Shown in pieces: positions 13,221 to 24,461 of a stretch of DNA of 64,000 nucleotides. The position numbers and the translations under genes were made by a program. Numbering within the stretch: position 1 is the first letter of the stretch; every line of letters begins with the position of its first letter. Location: positions 16,147,971-16,211,970 of the forward strand of contig OZ025257.1 in NCBI GenBank assembly GCA_964019135.1, read 5' to 3'. Below the pieces are notes generated by a model. It was not told where the DNA came from, did no database searches, and saw only the letters and a program-made list of their open reading frames with translations. The stretch is from Arenicola marina. Lineage: Eukaryota; Annelida; Polychaeta; Arenicolidae.

Positions 13221-13554
13221 ATATGACGCACGCATATAATGTCGTCGTCGACCAGTTTAAGGCGTTAGATACACGCTCAAAAGATAATACATGTTACGCT
13301 TTAAGAGTAGAATAAATGCATCATCCATAATATCTATGACCTAGACACACACAGCGAGGGGAAGCATGACTCTTAAGGCACAGTCTTTTACATCGTTTCC
13401 TCTCATTACTTGCATTACTTAAAACTTGTGGGCGTAACACAATCGAACTGAGACACACCACCGTCCCTTTTGCCTGACCGGAAAAGAGAAGAATTTTGCA
13501 CACAAAGCTGAGGCACACAATGGGAAATGCTATTGGATCGTTCTTCCAATTCTA

Positions 13555-13650
13555 AACATTGTTTCAACATAGCTCACGTATAACTCACCTGGTCTTTAAT
13601 ACCGTGCTCCCTTTCGTGAGCGCTAAAATGGAAGATGGACCAGCCATGAT
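13555..13650 (+). repeat. Dispersed repeat R5, copy 1
   Basis: Matches 46,008-46,105: attgtttcaacatagctcac and gtataactcac near the start, and atggaagatggaccagcc at the end. Confidence 0.72.
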
Positions 13651-14029
13651 CAATGCCGACAGGATAACTTCTGTTGTTGAAGAATACCTAATATCCACGC
13701 TCTCTCCTACCCCTAACCTCTCCTTCCTTCCTCTTTCCCTCCCCATTACCACTCCCCCACCCCCTTTTACTAATTGAACATTGATGCCATGCAGCCTAAA
13801 AACGACAGAATGAAATGAGCGAGTGACTTAGATTACAACCCAATCGGACCTGCTTTCCATTGACACATTTCTAAGACATAAGTAATAATGATGAGCAATG
13901 CAACAGGTTTAGCGTGATTCAGAGCTGCAACAAAAAAAACCTCGAATTCGGGTTTTTTTTCTTAATTTCACCTGAACGCCGAGTGATGTACGACGTAAAA
14001 GGATATATGGCGGTTTGCCCATCGCAACA

Positions 14030-14440
14030 AGTGTCAAAGTTGTGGGTTCTGGATAGTTCCTAATGGTCGAATGGTCGCTAACCTTGGGCTTTGCAAGTTC
14101 TGTAAGAATCCTAGCACCCCGGAAGATATATTGGCAAAAGCTCTTTACAATATGTCCCCGCAGACAGACGCTCGCAGACAAAAGCTGGACACTGAAGAAA
14201 GGCTTTCATGGCCACCGCTGAATGATAATGCTGCCACTGTGACGTCATGGCATCTGGCGCCGGATTCGTGCTAGACACATCCGGGGCAGGCTAAAAGACG
14301 GAAAGGTTAAAAGGAACTCCCGTTTCCACCAATGCCGCTCAGACAAAGAACTGCGCTGCATATATTCACGAAATTGGCTCCCTCAGGTGCGTCCGTACTC
14401 TCGTCAGCTTCGACAAATCAGACATGTGATGTTCTCCATT
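14030..14440 (+). repeat. Dispersed repeat R3, arm 2 of an inverted pair
   Basis: Inverted partner of 8,213-8,711, about 5.3 kb away. Both arms keep the order of their internal landmarks and differ by substitutions and small indels. Confidence 0.82.
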
Positions 14441-15534
14441 TGTAAATGGCCTTATGGTAACCCGATTGTGTCGTCGTTCTTGTGCCATTACGAAGGGGGG
14501 GGGGGGTAGTACCGTTGCGTGTGACAAAGGGAACATGTAGGGAACTAGCCTACTACGAACCAAATGCGCAATTCAGATGCATGGACTTGGGTCGTTTAGG
14601 CAACCTGTATACACGCATGGCCTGAATCGCACCGCAGGTCATTGCGTTTGCGCAGGTGACCCCGTTATTAAAAAAACGTTTGACTAAAACATAGCAAATG
14701 CACATTCCGGGTATGTTTTGTAACATAAAATGATTTTTTAAATCTGAAATCATATAATATGCTTGGAGTTGTGCGTCATTAAAGAGAGGGCTAATCAGCC
14801 AACATTCCGGAAATACCGCTGCAGCGTCAGCGTCCACTGCTGCGACCGACGCTACAGAAGGATAAAAGGACTACAGTAGGAGAACACGGCTATGAATGAA
14901 CGGATCACGGGGACCAGTAACCCATAGACAGTCGACATTTGGATCCATGACGCGTTGGGTCCATGTGTGGTCCAAAATCCGGAAGATTTGCCGGGTTTTC
15001 GCTCCAGGGGTATGTGACCAGGATGATAACGTAGAGGGTAACGTGGCCTGGATAGCGAGGGGGAAAGAGTGGTTTGCGCCCAGAAATTCGAGAAACCGCA
15101 CCTGACTAGAAATGTGATTAGAGAGATATTTTATATATATATTTTTTTTATATATAGGGAGGCATAAACATAAACAAGGGCGGATTCGAGCGGGTGTCCA
15201 ATGGGACGGGACCTATTGAAGAACAATGCCGTTTTTCTATGCAAAATTTAGGCCATCAGAGGTGTGCCCCCCCCCCCCCCGCCCCCGCAACCGCCCCTCC
15301 CCCCCTTGAGCTATCGAATGTGGCGTGGACCCTCCGAGGGTCGCAAGTATTCAGTGTATGCCCCCCCCCCTCGCGGTCGTCCAAAAATAATTGGACCCCC
15401 TCCCCCCTTTTCAATTCCTGGGTCCGCCCCTGATCAACCACCCGCTGGCCCAGTTGATAAACACGAATGTTATTCACAGTGGTAAGTAAAAAGAATCGTG
15501 TAAAAATGGAGGAAAAAAAACGCGTCACATAAAC

Positions 15535-16015
15535 TGCAGCTGAATTACCAGGCGTGCGAGTCTGTATATAAGGCGCTCACGAGAAGGCTGCGGGTGGCGT
15601 GTACTCGTTGTCTGTGCGGGTCATTCGGATACCATCTTCCTACCCTTCCGCCATTTGCAGAGCTACTGCCGTTACCACCAGCAGAGTCCTTGGCTCCCTG
15701 GGAGGGGAGGGCATCGGGGTGGGGGTAGGGGTAGGGGTAGGGTTAGAGGTAAGGGGCCTGTAGGACTCCAGCTGGCGGTCAAGCGCGGCGGGGGTAGAGG
15801 TAGGGTTAGATGTAAGGGGCCTGTAGGACTCCAGCTGGCGGTCAAGCGCGGCGGGGGTAGAGGTAGGGTTAGAGGTAAGGGGCCTGTAGGACTCCAGCTG
15901 GCGGTCAAGCGCGGCGGAGCCACCGGAGGACGTGTGGTGGGTATGTATATGGGTTACAACACTGGTAATGAGATCACGCTCCACTGGAGAAGGCTTTGGG
16001 ATATGAAAGTCTGAA
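15535..16015 (+). repeat. Dispersed repeat R2, diverged copy with TATA-like box
   Basis: Shares the core (KRGGATGGRVVGMYMGYNTG). Upstream is gtctgtatataaggcgc, a TATA-like sequence, and a G-rich segment with degenerate TTAGGG-like units. It contains an internal 63-bp tandem at 15,745-15,925. Confidence 0.8.
15745..15925 (+). repeat. 63-bp tandem repeat (about 3 units)
   Basis: The unit contains aaggggcctgtaggactcca and gctggcggtcaagcgcggcg. The period of 63 keeps one frame open (GPVGLQLAVKRGG repeated). The last unit runs into the R2 core. Confidence 0.9.
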
Positions 16016-16318
16016 TGGTAAATACTGGCATCAGTTTGGGGCACGTCTCTATGGTTCTCACGATGAGAGTGTCTTTGAGAACCCCATGTAGACGGACTTT
16101 TGCTAGGTGCAACTGATTAACTGCAGTGTGGCCGAGTGACATTGGTTGGGGGTTGGGGGCATAAGAGATCTAGCGAGCCATATCCCAAGTGTTGGTCTAC
16201 TCGTTGTTAGATTTAGCACATATGCTGCATTTGCTAATTTGGGCATGAACTTACTATCTCGTTTAAAGGAAGTTCTCACTAATGAAGCAAATACGAAAAT
16301 ATTACGGATTCGTAAAAA

Positions 16319-16470
16319 ATTACCGCCATGACAGACCATCATCAGCCTCCTCCCCGCCCCCCCCCCCCCCCGCATCGTCACCCCTCTTCTTCCAGGTCAC
16401 TGGCTCCATGACTGGCATCAATCTCTGCAGAAGTTGACCCTATGAAGTATTGATGGTCTCAGCCCGTGGT
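16319..16470 (+). repeat. Dispersed repeat R1, partial copy 3
   Basis: It aligns with the 5' half of 12,228-12,720, interrupted by a C homopolymer at about 16,358-16,371. It abuts the start of duplication copy B. Confidence 0.75.
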
Positions 16471-16569
16471 GTGCACACAATTGGCATAAAACACCAATCG
16501 GTCCCTAATCACCGGAAGTAGAAAGCAATCTCGCTCGTGTTCACTTCCGACATCCACTCAGTGCTTGTT

Positions 16570-16785
16570 TTTTTTCCTGTCACTCGCCGATCTCTCTTTT
16601 TTCCTCTTTTGATATTGCGAGTTATTGGAGTAAATCTCTTAAGTACGTAGACTAATACACTAACCGCTTGACGTCATGCTGATAATGCTATTATATCCCA
16701 ATTTAATCTAACACCACACGAAAGAAATATATCTTGACACAGAGTTACACCATCTGACCTTGCGCTCATTCATCAAATGTTTTAA
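16570..16785. other. ~215-bp presence/absence segment within the duplication
   Basis: Copy A reads gtgcttgttttaatgttgac without a break at about 880-900. Copy B has about 215 extra bases between two tgtttt motifs. This fits an insertion with a 6-bp target repeat, or a deletion in copy A between short direct repeats. No ORF or terminal repeat is obvious. Confidence 0.65.
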
Positions 16786-17365
16786 TGTTTACAAGCACCT
16801 GCACGAATATTTTTCCACAACCCGATTGAAGATAATTTGCCAAATAGTTTTTAAATTGGAAAAAAATTATCTTTGTTTTCTCAGGGTGAGATACCGATTT
16901 TTTGTAGTGTAGGTGGCGCTGCGGGACACCAGTTAAAATAACCTTCCATTTTATCCAGGTTGGCCTTTCGCCTATCGCTTGGCGCCTGGCGCGGCCCTAC
17001 TTCGATTTTCGCTGTCGCACTTGGCAAATGATAGACAGTTGAGAATCAAGAGCTAAACCAAGCGGGATATTGGGCATCACGGCGTAATAAGGCAAACTGA
17101 AGGACACGGCACTCCACAAGCAGCCTCTCTCTCTCTACCTCTCCACCCCCCACCCATCCACATCATCTTAGCCGACCTTATCCCTGGCGCTCCAGTTGGT
17201 TGGTTCGATGTGTCACAAAGAAGGACTCACTTCTGAAGGCCGTGAAATAACGTAGCCTTGTAGCGTCCCTTTCAATATTCATCTGCCCACGTCTCCCTGT
17301 CCCCCGAAGAGAAAAAGCCTCTAACGCCAGTTGTCAGAAAGATGCACACAAGTTTACACAATCCG

Positions 17366-17662
17366 CCCCGAGGACCACCCTTCTCAATCCAACCGACACA
17401 GTCCACTCAGGGGGCCCACCCTTCGCAATCCAACTGACACAGCCCACTCAGGAGGCCACCCTTCTCAATCCAACCCACACAGTCCACTCAGGGGGTCACC
17501 CTTCTTAATCCTACCGACACAGTCCACTCAGGGGGCCACCCTTCTTAATCCTATACCGACACAGCCAACTCAGGGGGCCACCCTTCGCTATCCAACCGAC
17601 GCAGTCCATTCAGGGTGGGCACCGTTCTCTATCCAACAAACACAGTCCACTCAGGGGGTCAC
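17366..17662 (+). repeat. 40-bp minisatellite, array B (left part)
   Basis: Units of the form gacacagtccactcaggggg then ccacccttctcaatccaacc, about 7 copies, more varied than array A. The array is interrupted by the transposon at 17,663-19,619 and resumes after it. Confidence 0.93.
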
Positions 17663-17966
17663 CTAGCCTGAAAGTTCAGACGTTACAGTCCTGACACTTG
17701 TTCTTGTGACTGTACCGTCTGAACGTGACCTATGTAAAACGCTGTTCAACAACTTAACATCGTCTCTAGCGAAAAAACTCGCATGGAGCCAATAAAATCG
17801 ATGCAGCAAACTTGTTCTTGATCCTTTGTATTAGATCTAGTTGTTGCACACGCTCGTTTCGCTAAAGTCGCCGCCTATTTAGCACAAAAGCCAACTTTCT
17901 GCGAACTCAAAACATTCGTTTTTCGCTCGCCGCCATGTTACACCTTCAGCACCGGTAGGTGGCGCC
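17663..17966 (+). repeat. Left terminal inverted repeat of the transposon
   Basis: It matches 19,318-19,619 in reverse complement with scattered differences and small indels. It ends near ggtaggtggcgcc, and includes the shared segments ttagcacaaaagccaacttt and cgctcgccgccatgtt. Confidence 0.88.
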
Positions 17967-18349
17967 AATGGGGGAGAGTGAAAGCATATTTTGTTGGAGG
18001 GCCTTGCGTTCTGATCAGCCGCATATACGTATAAATGTTCGTTTACTGAGAGACAAAATAAATAAACTTGTTATTTAAGTTATTTAGTTGTTATTTAACT
18101 TTACAACTGATGCAATTGACTAAAGTTTATTCCATGTTTTTTTTTCAAGAGGTTTACATTTTTCAAAAAATCCAAATTGACGTATTTCGTTCTTTTTCAC
18201 AAACTTATCAAGAATCTAAATTTGCGTACTTGATGTTTTGAACGAACTTATCATGCATCACTACGTCATTGATGTTGCCATGGTAATCATGTAGTCTAGC
18301 GTAAATAATTAGCTCTGCTCTCAGCGCAGCGTGGTAGCACCAGGCAAAC

Positions 18350-18475
18350 ATGTGCGACAATGTCTGTGTCGTCTGTTCCGAGGAATTCGATACAAGAGCT
18401 ACGGCTATGCATTTTGAAAGTATGAAACTATTAAGATACCTAACAACAGCCAGCCCCTTGCGTCCGCAACAATTA
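18350..18475 (+). CDS. Short Cys-motif ORF inside the transposon
   Basis: The ATG follows agcaccaggcaaac. The product begins MCDNVCVVCSEEFD, a CxxxCVVC zinc-binding-like start, followed by HFESMKLLRYL. The frame continues to 18,565, but only through a local tandem repeat. It could be the first exon of the element's own protein or an unrelated ORF. No transposase domain is visible. Confidence 0.3.
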
Positions 18476-18476
18476 G

Positions 18477-18880
18477 GGAACTACTCCCATATTACATATA
18501 CACAATTATATGCATGTTACAATCCCCGGTGGGGACGGGGGGGCACTAACTTACAACAGAGGTAGGGCGAAATTTACATTTTTCATTACTTGAACGCGGA
18601 GGCGAGGGAACCACTCCCATATTACAATCGTAGCTCTGAAACCCATACCCGGGAAGTCATACACAATTGCATGCATGTTACTAAGATCTCAGGGTGTCGG
18701 GGGGGGGGTACTAAGTTACAACAGAGGTGGGGCGCCATTTACAATTTTAATTGTAGTCTTGAATCGTACCTTTGAAACCCCTACCCGGGAAGTCCTACAC
18801 AATTGTATGCATAATACTAAAATCCCGGGTTTGGGGGGGGGGGGGGGACTGATAAAGAAATATAGGTACAGGGTGTAAAA
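18477..18880 (+). repeat. Internal tandem repeat (~130-160 bp) of the transposon
   Basis: Two to three degenerate units share ccactcccatattaca, gaaacccctacccgggaagt, cacaattgcatgcatgtta, a G-run and acttacaacagagg. Each unit includes a G homopolymer, reaching about 15 in the last. Confidence 0.75.
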
Positions 18881-19065
18881 TAATTAAATATACATCTCAC
18901 TTACACAGTAATTGTAGGACTCTTTAAATTATGACTCACAGAGCTACAAGCATTAAGCGTATTTATATTTTCCCACTTCATAATAAACTGGGCCCCCTCC
19001 AAAAAAAAGGACAATATCGGAGAACAAACGTGAAAAGTTGGGAACGGGCGAAAATAAGGCAATAC

Positions 19066-19248
19066 CTTAATCTGATCCTTCATCAGTGGGGGCAAAGCGA
19101 AAACACTGCTTTTGCCGTGCCCGGTTGGCAGGAGGCAAAACACACCTCCCCCGGAATGCAGACGCACCATTGCGTTCACCTGCTCCACATTGTGCTGGTA
19201 CGGTAGTCGCAAATGTTCACCGATCTTCTTCACAAGCACCATCTGCAC
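19066..19248 (-). pseudogene. RecQ-like helicase fragment inside the transposon
   Basis: On the minus strand the frame reads QHNVEQVNAMV and then GGGVFCLLPTGHGKSSVF, containing a Walker A motif (GHGKS) in the LPTGxGKS context typical of RecQ/DEAD-type superfamily 2 helicases, then LMKDQIK. A gtattg donor follows at 19,065. Motif I runs almost directly into an LMKDQ-like segment, so the sequence between the usual motifs is missing. Downstream helicase motifs are absent. It is either a captured host fragment or a remnant of a helicase encoded by an autonomous relative. Confidence 0.62.
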
Positions 19249-19317
19249 GTGTTTTCATAAGAAGCGGGCAAATTGTAACGTGAGTTGTCGTAGATGCCCC
19301 TATTACCTATACCAACC

Positions 19318-19619
19318 ATTTAGGCGGTGGCGCCACCTACTGGATGTCAACATGGCGGCGAGCGGCAAACGAATGTTTTGACTTCGCAAAAAGTTAGCTT
19401 TTGTGCTAAATAGGCGGCGACGTTAGCGAAACGAGCGTGTGCACTAACTAGTACAAAGGATCAAGAACAAGTTTGCTGCATCGATTTTATCGGCTCCATG
19501 TGAGTTTTTTCGCTAGAGACAATTTTAAGTTGTTGAACAGCGTTTTACATAGGTCAAGTTCAGACGGTACAGTCACAAGAACAAGTGTCAGGACTGTAAC
19601 GTCTGAACTTTCAGGCTAG
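19318..19619 (-). repeat. Right terminal inverted repeat of the transposon
   Basis: Reverse-complement partner of 17,663-17,966. Its inner edge, read on the minus strand, contains CCAGTAGGTGGCGCC, which fits the CTCF core consensus CCASYAGRKGGCRS. Confidence 0.88.
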
Positions 19620-20285
19620 GGGTCACTCTTCTCTATCCAACCGACACAGTCCACTCAGGGGGCCACCCTTCTCAATCAAACTGACACAGCCCACTCAGGG
19701 GGCCACCCTTCTGAATCAAACTGACACAGCCCACTCAGGGGGCCACCCTTCTCAATCCAACCGACACAGTCCACTCAGGGGGCCACCCTTCTTAATCCTA
19801 CCGACACAGTCCACTCAGGGGGTCACCCTTCCCAATCTAACCGACACAGTCCACTCAGGGGGCTACCCTTCTTAATCCTACCGACACAGTCCACTCAGGG
19901 GGCCACCCTTCCCAATCTAACCTACACAGTCCACTCAGGGGGCCACCCTTCCCAATCTAACCGACACAGTCCACTCAGGGGGCTACCCTTCTTAATCCTA
20001 CCGACACAGTCCACTCAGGGGGCCACCCTTCTTAATCCTACCGACACAGTCCACTCAGGGGGCCCACCCTTCCCAATCTAACCGACACAGTCCACTCAGG
20101 GGGCCACCCTTCCCAATCTAACCCATACAGTCCATTCAGGGCGCCACCCTTCTGAATCCAACAAGCACAGTCTACTCAGGCGGCCACAGTTCTCTATCCA
20201 ACCGACACAGTCCACCCAGGGGGTGACCCTTCTCAATCCAACCTATACAGTATACTCAGGGGGTCATCCTTCTTAAATATATCAT
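19620..20285 (+). repeat. 40-bp minisatellite, array B (right part)
   Basis: About 16 units of the same 40-bp motif continue the array after the transposon. Units alternate between cttaatcctacc and cccaatctaacc forms, suggesting local higher-order copying. The array ends at the sequence shared with copy A (from about 2,880). Confidence 0.95.
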
Positions 20286-21549
20286 TTGTATTCAATTCAG
20301 TCAATTCATACTCCCCTCCGAAAATTGAAGCACGTGTTCAGACCACAAAAATGTATCCACACAACTTCCTATGTATTTGTTTGGACTTTTTCTTCGTGTC
20401 CTTTGCAAAAATCTCGCATAAACCCAAAACGACGACGAATATTATCAGTCAGCAAGTGACAATATTTCGATAAGAAATATCTCTTTTGTGATTGACGATG
20501 GACTCGGCGATACATGTTAATGCGGTATGTCATAGTGCGGTGGCCAGCAGGGGGCCACGGCGACTTCATAATTAGTCTGTCATACCATCCATCATAATTT
20601 GAAGGCGCCATCTTCATTCATCTCAATCCGTCTCAATGCATCACTTCGATAAAACGTCGACGTACTTTGTGATGAGTTACCAATCCATTAAATGGTAATA
20701 AGTAAACGAGCAACTTGGGTCCTGAGAGGCAGTGAAAAACGCTAAAGAACTGTTTATATATGTAGCCTACTTTGTCATTATGACCGTAGGGGGCGCCAAA
20801 CAATGTAGAATAAACGTTTTATAAGCAACAATATCGCAACAAACCTTCTTATTTATGGTCAGCTCAGTGATATCTATGCATGCGACTTGCTGCCTTAATG
20901 TTGGGAAAATGGTCGAGGAGCAAATCCACATGGTTCTCTAGCTACAACGCTACTCTCCCCATTACTCTGTCCCCCTCTACATCTCTGGTACGATACGTGA
21001 CGTTCAGACCAAGCGACCGCGTATTCACAAGAACGCCCGCTACCGAGAAATGTTATTTCAAGGACATTTATCTACTGAATGGTATTCCATAGATTGCTTT
21101 TGCCTCGGCGCACATATCAGTGTGCCAAATTAAGTCAACGGCTTCTCGACATTGCAAGCAAAAGGGGCGGAGAAGGTGGGGGTGGGTGTGTGAGATGGGA
21201 GTGTCCCCCTGGTGGACGTTAGTCGTTCTATAATATTATACCGACCCCTGCGTAAATCAGATTCATGGCCCTGTCCACGTCCACCGAGGGGTCCAAGTAA
21301 TGCCGTCTTCTTTAATTGAATCAATAGGACATATCAGGGGAAGGTGAAGTAGAATGCGGGGCGGGATGGGCGGATGATGGCCCTTACATGCTCAAGTGGC
21401 ACTGTGGCTGACGCCCGATCCACCCACCGCAAGCCCCTCCCTGCTCGCTGCTTTATAGGAACTTATATGGAGCAGTCCAGCCAGCACACTCCTGCGACCA
21501 TTCCCAGCCCGTCCGCAAACACAATGTGCTTTATCGCCACTCCGCCCCA

Positions 21550-22040
21550 CATACTATGGTGCCGCCCCGCCTCCCCCCCCCCTGTTCTTCTCACGCTTCC
21601 CCATCACCCTGGCATCCCTCCCTTCCCAGTATCACCCTCCTCCCGACCCCTCTACTGTACCCCCTTCCCACCCATCTTCCCCATCACCCTAGTCAACCGC
21701 CCTTCCCATTCACAAGCCCCCCCCTCCCCCCCCCCCCTCCGCCCTCCCGTCTTATACTCTCGACTGTACCTCCATTCTCACTCCCATCTTCCTCACACAC
21801 CCCGCCCTTATTCAACCTTCTTTATTCAACCGACCTCCCCACCCCCATCGTCCTTCCCTTTCCTCTCATATTCTCTACTGTACTCCCGCTCCCACCCCCA
21901 CCCCTCTTATCCTTTCTCTGCCGCATCTCCCTTCTAACTTCCTTCTCCCTTTTCTCCCCTGATATACTCCCTCTACCCTACCTCTGCTCCTCTCCATATC
22001 TCTATCCCCGCCCTCAAGTATCCGTTCCCTTTTCGCCGCC
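21550..22040 (+). repeat. Expanded pyrimidine-rich tract, copy B
   Basis: Nearly 500 bp of strongly C/T-biased sequence. The overlapping long ORFs (21,374-21,937 and 21,526-22,065) are Pro/Ser/Leu-rich artefacts of the bias. The tract could form triplex or i-motif structures. Confidence 0.88.
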
Positions 22041-24461
22041 CATCTCCCTTACGCACTTCTTATAGCCGCTTCGTTTTCGTTACTCTCTTCGATTCCTTTG
22101 AACCCGGAAATAGCCCCCGGAGATGCGAATAACCTAGGACGTATGTCCATCTGCACAAAGTGGTTATTTTTAAAGATATTGATCCCCACGAGCCACTTCC
22201 TCTTCCTCCGTCTCCATTTATCCCCCGCCCCCTCATCCACACCCACGCCCCTAGCCCTGTTGCATGCCCCTCCCTGGCTTATCCGCTCTGGGGAGCGGGC
22301 CGGAGGGCCATGAAGCCAGTGTCGGTTGCGATTGTTGATTTAAAAATCAGCGCCCTTCGGCCGTCGATTGCAGAAAGTACAGAAACAAACGGTCCTTATT
22401 AATTTGTCAAGTTGTTCTTCATACCTTTATAGTTCCAAGGGCAATGAGATTGAAAACAAACAAAATCCACCACTTTTTGTACTGGTGAAAGTTTTCAACA
22501 ACAATTTTCAACAACTCTCCCCGCCGCCGTGTCGCTGTTACGTCACAGTTCTCGTCGATCTCCCGGCAGAGGGCGTTACGCTTACGCCATAGTCCTAGGA
22601 AAAATTGTGATGCGAGGAACGAGCTCCGTCGGTACGGCCTTTGATGTGTGCTCGCAGGCAGAGATGTGTCAGATATAAGTTTGTCCGGAGATGGCTTCTT
22701 CCCATGGCAAGCGCTAACGGTGTGGAGACCATGACGTTCAAGGACTTGGATTAACTGATATATTCTGATAGGTGAACTCATATATGTGCCTGACCTGGCG
22801 GTCAGTGATGGCATGTATCTGCCAGGAAACGACATGTGGTGTTCAGGCCAGCAAGCAAATATGACAACCATTGCTAAGTAAAAATAAAATGAGATTAGAT
22901 GTTGGTTGGATTTGTGGCAGCCCAATGCCTTTGAAATGAAGCTGAAATAAATCACCTGTCAAATAATATAGGGAAAACCAGGCGGTTGGACGTGGGGCAC
23001 GGGGGAATGCGGGGTAGAGGGGCGTTAATGTGCTCACTTATCAGTGACGTACCACGGTTCGGTAGAAGCTATACTGAAATAGGATAATTTAGCTTCAGCA
23101 CTGATTCCCCCCACCCCCCCTGGCCTCCGAACCTATCATATGATGAAAGTGGACCAGATCGTGTCTGTTTTACAGACCATATGCCTGAAGAGAGCTTGTG
23201 GGTCGACTTCACTCTGGTTATAGGGTGAAGGAGGGTGGGACACAAGGACACGGTGGTGGGGTGTTTGGTGTGGGGTGTTAGATGGTTTTATAGGATCGAG
23301 TGTTCAGGGGATGACGGGTGGATGAGGGGCCGCAGGGGGTGAAGTTTAGGGTGTGGCATGGGATGACGGGTGGGTGTGGTATGGCAGAGGATGACCGGGC
23401 GGGTAGGGGTGGGCTGCAGTAGGGGGTGATGATGGGCTGGGGTGTAGGCAGGGGCGCGGCAAGGGAACGGGGTGCGCGGTGGGATGTCGTCTGTAAGGCT
23501 GGCGGGGGGTGTCTTTTCGCTGCGGAGTGAGTTGTCACCTTGTCCCTGAACCTTACCGAAGAATAATTCTGCCACGGTCTGCGTAGATGTGTGGTTTAGG
23601 TGGGGTGAGGAGGGCGAAGGGTGGGTATAACGGACGGTCGGGACAGGAGTAGGGAAAGGGGGTATTGCCGGCCTAGCTAGGCCCCCCGAAGTCCCTCAGC
23701 AGTGACCCTGCTGTTTTCATGTCCTAATCAGAGTGCGCAGATAACGTTCTCGGAGGTATTAACTTCAGCTAAATCCGTCCGGAGGCGACAGACATCATTT
23801 GGTCCAATTCCATTCCGACACGTCTTCTGGGCCACTGGATGGCGGCGGGGGGTTTGGGGGGGTGGGGGGTCGGGCGATCTATAGAGATTAACGCGGTGCA
23901 GGAGGATATTGTGCTAGGCGAAGTGTGGCGAAGGCAAGGCGATGAGATCAGACAGTGGTAACATAGTGAATTCACCGTGGCGTACATAATCACAGCAATC
24001 ACAGCAATCACAACACAAAAGCAACCAAACCAACCCTGTTCCTGGTGACCTCGGCCCGTAAATTCCCAACCGGCCCGGGCCGAAGCATGTAGCATGGAGC
24101 TGGGGGAAATATTCAGTGGCGAATTTACGGAGCCCGGCTTCTTCGCCGAGGTTAAGGAACGAACCGTATGATACCCATGGGGGGGGGGGGGGGGGTTATA
24201 TAATAGAAATTAATCTGTCCATGATATCTTTACAAATAAAAAACATTCGTGATGGAGTGCGAGGCGGATTCAGTATTCTGTGTTATTATTAATTTATAAT
24301 TCTTCCAATTATCATTGTTATGTTTTTTTTACTTTCAATTGTTATCTTTGTGTTTCATTCGTTTCCTCGTATATGACTAAATTCGATATCTCTCTGTCTA
24401 GATTCGTCTTCTTTTGCAAAGAAATGATAGTTTGATAATTACACGTTGATTTTAAAGAATA

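Larger units (their letters stand above)
17663..19619. mobile_element. DNA transposon with ~300-bp terminal inverted repeats
   Basis: A 1,957-bp element is inserted in the 40-bp minisatellite. Its ends are CTAGCCTGAAAGTTCAGACG and the matching inverse, and the inverted repeats run about 300 bp (17,663-17,966 and 19,318-19,619). It is flanked by the direct repeat GGGTCAC (17,656-17,662 and 19,620-19,626). Since the TIR end and target overlap, a 5-bp duplication with a longer TIR is also possible. Each terminus contains its own near-palindrome (GTTCAGACG ... CGTCTGAAC). The interior holds a short tandem repeat, a Cys-motif ORF and a helicase-like fragment, but no full transposase, so it is non-autonomous or a decayed copy. 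The superfamily is not assigned. Confidence 0.88.
16470..24460 (+). repeat. Diverged direct duplication, copy B
   Basis: Partner of 790-6,342. It is longer because of a 1,957-bp transposon at 17,663-19,619, an indel of about 215 bp near 16,570-16,785 and an expanded pyrimidine tract near 21,550-22,040. Similarity ends just before the TA-flanked inverted-repeat element that starts at 24,462. Confidence 0.88.

Noticed and set aside
15720-15770. Interstitial telomere repeat
   Set aside because: Only degenerate gggtaggggta and one gggtta unit; no run of exact TTAGGG.
15745-15925. Histone H2A-like N-terminus (GLQLAVKR resembles GLQFPVGR)
   Set aside because: The likeness stops after a few residues and the rest of the H2A fold is absent.
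21374-22065. Long Pro/Ser ORFs in the pyrimidine tract
   Set aside because: Compositional; two overlapping frames give similar low-complexity peptides.
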